Source: Bacteroides salyersiae WAL 10018 = DSM 18765 = JCM 12988
Lineage (GTDB): Bacteria; Bacteroidota; Bacteroidia; Bacteroidales; Bacteroidaceae
NCBI RefSeq assembly: GCF_000381365.1
Contig: NZ_KB905466.1
Coordinates: forward strand, 1,509,207-1,573,206
Length of the DNA: 64,000 nt
Direction of reading: 5' to 3'
Below the pieces are notes generated by a model. That model saw only the letters and a program-made list of their open reading frames with translations. It did not search any database and was not told the DNA's origin. Shown piece by piece: positions 62,993 through 64,000 of this stretch (position 1 is the first letter of the stretch; the number at the start of each line of letters is the position of its first letter). The translations under genes were made by a program, and so were the position numbers.

Positions 62993-63685
62993 TTAGAATA
63001 GATGTTTCAAATGTTCCATGCCATTGTGTGGAATAAATTGTAGTTGTATGCGGTCAGCATAGTTTTGTTGTATATATTTGTCTATATCATCTACGTCATC
63101 CATATTTACATTAAGCCGCAGTCCACCACCATGAAAATGTATCCAAATCCCATTTTCTGACTGTTCCAATGAATATCCTTTTGTCATTATGTGATAAATC
63201 CAGCCATGACTTTTTAATAGACTTTCATTGTTTGTTAGTTCTGATTTTATCATAGGGGATAAGGAGTTGAATTGAAGTAGCATTACTCGCTGTATGCCCA
63301 TAGATTTAATTTTTAGACTTCCACAGGTAATGGCTCTTTTTACTATTTCTTTAAGGAAATCAATGTATGCTTCTTTATCATACTTCATATCGCTAATCAA
63401 ACTAAGAGGTCTGAAAGTAGTCGAACATATAATAATGAATTTTTGGTGCGAACTACCTTTATCCATTAGGTCTAATATATGCTTTCGTATGTTAGAAGAA
63501 ATTAGAGCTAAAACGTACAAATGTCTACTACAATATTCCCATACAGACTTTTTCTTGTCAAACGCACATTGCATAATAAAATCAACATCTTCCGTCATGT
63601 TCGCACTATTTTCATGTCGCTGAAACATTTGAAACAGATTATTACTCATTTCTTCCGAAATCCTTATTTTATCGTTATCATTCAT
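62993..63685 (-). CDS. Hypothetical protein, array unit 6
   Basis: 230 residues, soluble, predicted helical repeats in the first 150 (ARM/HEAT-like) and a small beta C-terminal part (ENGIWIHFHGGGLRLNVNMDDVDDIDKY). I do not recognise the family. An immunity role is suggested by position only. Confidence 0.6.
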   Translation of the reverse strand: MNDNDKIRISEEMSNNLFQMFQRHENSANMTEDVDFIMQCAFDKKKSVWEYCSRHLYVLALISSNIRKHILDLMDKGSSHQKFIIICSTTFRPLSLISDMKYDKEAYIDFLKEIVKRAITCGSLKIKSMGIQRVMLLQFNSLSPMIKSELTNNESLLKSHGWIYHIMTKGYSLEQSENGIWIHFHGGGLRLNVNMDDVDDIDKYIQQNYADRIQLQFIPHNGMEHLKHLF

Positions 63686-63712
63686 AATCGCTCTATCAAA
63701 ATGAATACTAAT

Positions 63713-63756
63713 GGTTCAGCGGAGAACGCTGTTAGGCGTTATCATGCGTTGTTAGC
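63713..63756 (-). repeat. Array hairpin element A
   Basis: In gene direction: GCTAACAACGC, stem AACGC/GCGTT (63725-63729 with 63736-63740), loop CTAACA, then GAACCATTA. The stop of the upstream gene is inside it. Confidence 0.8.
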
Positions 63757-64000
63757 TACCTCTTTTGTATTCTCCAGTTCTTCAATAGTTCTCCAACACA
63801 TTCCTTTAATGCTTTTGTTTGAAGATTTTTGATATACTAAACGCAAACTATTTAGAATATCCATTCGCTGATTTTCTGTCATAGTTCCACCAAATATATG
63901 TCCGTCATTTACGTTTACTTTAGCGCAATGGTGTCCTATTCCCATTGTAATATGACTTATAGTAGGAAAATCTCTTTTCTTCAACATAACATTACAGAAT
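63742..64000 (-). CDS. Partial gene, array unit 7 (continues beyond window)
   Basis: At least 81 residues from ATG 63987. The frame is open to the window edge, so the true start may be further right. It contains THITMGIGHHCAKVNVNDGHIFGGTMTENQRMDIL. The end (EVANNA) is encoded by array element A. No family recognised. Confidence 0.5.
   Translation of the reverse strand, partial: FCNVMLKKRDFPTISHITMGIGHHCAKVNVNDGHIFGGTMTENQRMDILNSLRLVYQKSSNKSIKGMCWRTIEELENTKEVANNA

Noticed and set aside
59929..63756. Canonical integron attC sites between array genes
   Set aside because: CTAAC boxes occur as direct copies (flank and loop) rather than as the complementary R'/R'' pair RYYYAAC...GTTRRRY, and no integron integrase is visible in the window.
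59022..64000. Type VI secretion locus
   Set aside because: Immunity-like genes are present but no structural, Hcp, VgrG or toxin gene is seen.

Overview
The window is from a gut Bacteroidales genome, most likely Bacteroides. It has SusC/SusD outer-membrane proteins, Bacteroides-type promoters (TTG, about 19-20 bp, then TAnnTTTG), and a CTnDOT-like conjugation region (traA to traQ, mobABC, RteC). About 16.4 kb of chromosome is followed by about 47.5 kb of an integrative conjugative element (ICE). The right end of the ICE lies beyond the window.

Chromosome (1-16.4 kb). A susC/susD operon with a third lipoprotein and a secreted M6-type metalloprotease is preceded by a tyrosine recombinase. Bases 1-94 are an inverted, nearly identical copy of codons 68-98 of susC and belong to a second, headless susC running off the left edge. 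The roughly 2.8 kb between the copies (recombinase, susC promoter, start and signal peptide) therefore looks like an invertible segment that chooses which SusC is expressed. Next come housekeeping genes (marC-like, yjjG-like, a coiled-coil lipoprotein, rsmI, a small conserved gene, tdk, an AI-2E/PerM transporter) and tRNA-Lys(TTT).

ICE, left part (16.5-30 kb). The ICE integrase begins just after tRNA-Lys. It is split at its catalytic-tyrosine codon by a nested element of about 9.2 kb, which carries its own large serine recombinase. The missing 28 C-terminal codons lie at 27113-27202, so precise excision would rebuild the integrase. The nested element carries a helicase-like gene interrupted only by three in-frame TAG codons, one of them at the Gln of helicase motif VI. 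It also has a DUF3871-type gene, a small tyrosine recombinase, a candidate structured RNA and two lipoproteins. After it come an ORF6N protein with matching operators, radC and ardA.

ICE core (30-59 kb). The traA-traQ genes run leftwards. mobA, mobB and mobC run rightwards, followed by a DUF3945 gene and a frameshifted topB. Two AT-rich cargo insertions carry defence functions: an RnlAB toxin-antitoxin pair beyond traQ, and a zinc-hook ATPase resembling RloC/PrrC after mobC. A RibD/DHFR-like gene, a second long-hairpin RNA candidate, excisionase-like proteins, a primase/helicase, RteC and an AraC-type regulator follow.

Right end (59.9-64 kb). Seven single-gene units all run leftwards, at least two of them resembling polymorphic-toxin immunity proteins (Imm51-like, Imm22-like). 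They are separated by a repeated element: TAACAA, then a hairpin whose stem differs from copy to copy while its CTAA loop is kept, then AAACCATTA. This looks like an acquired immunity-gene cassette array with integron-like architecture.
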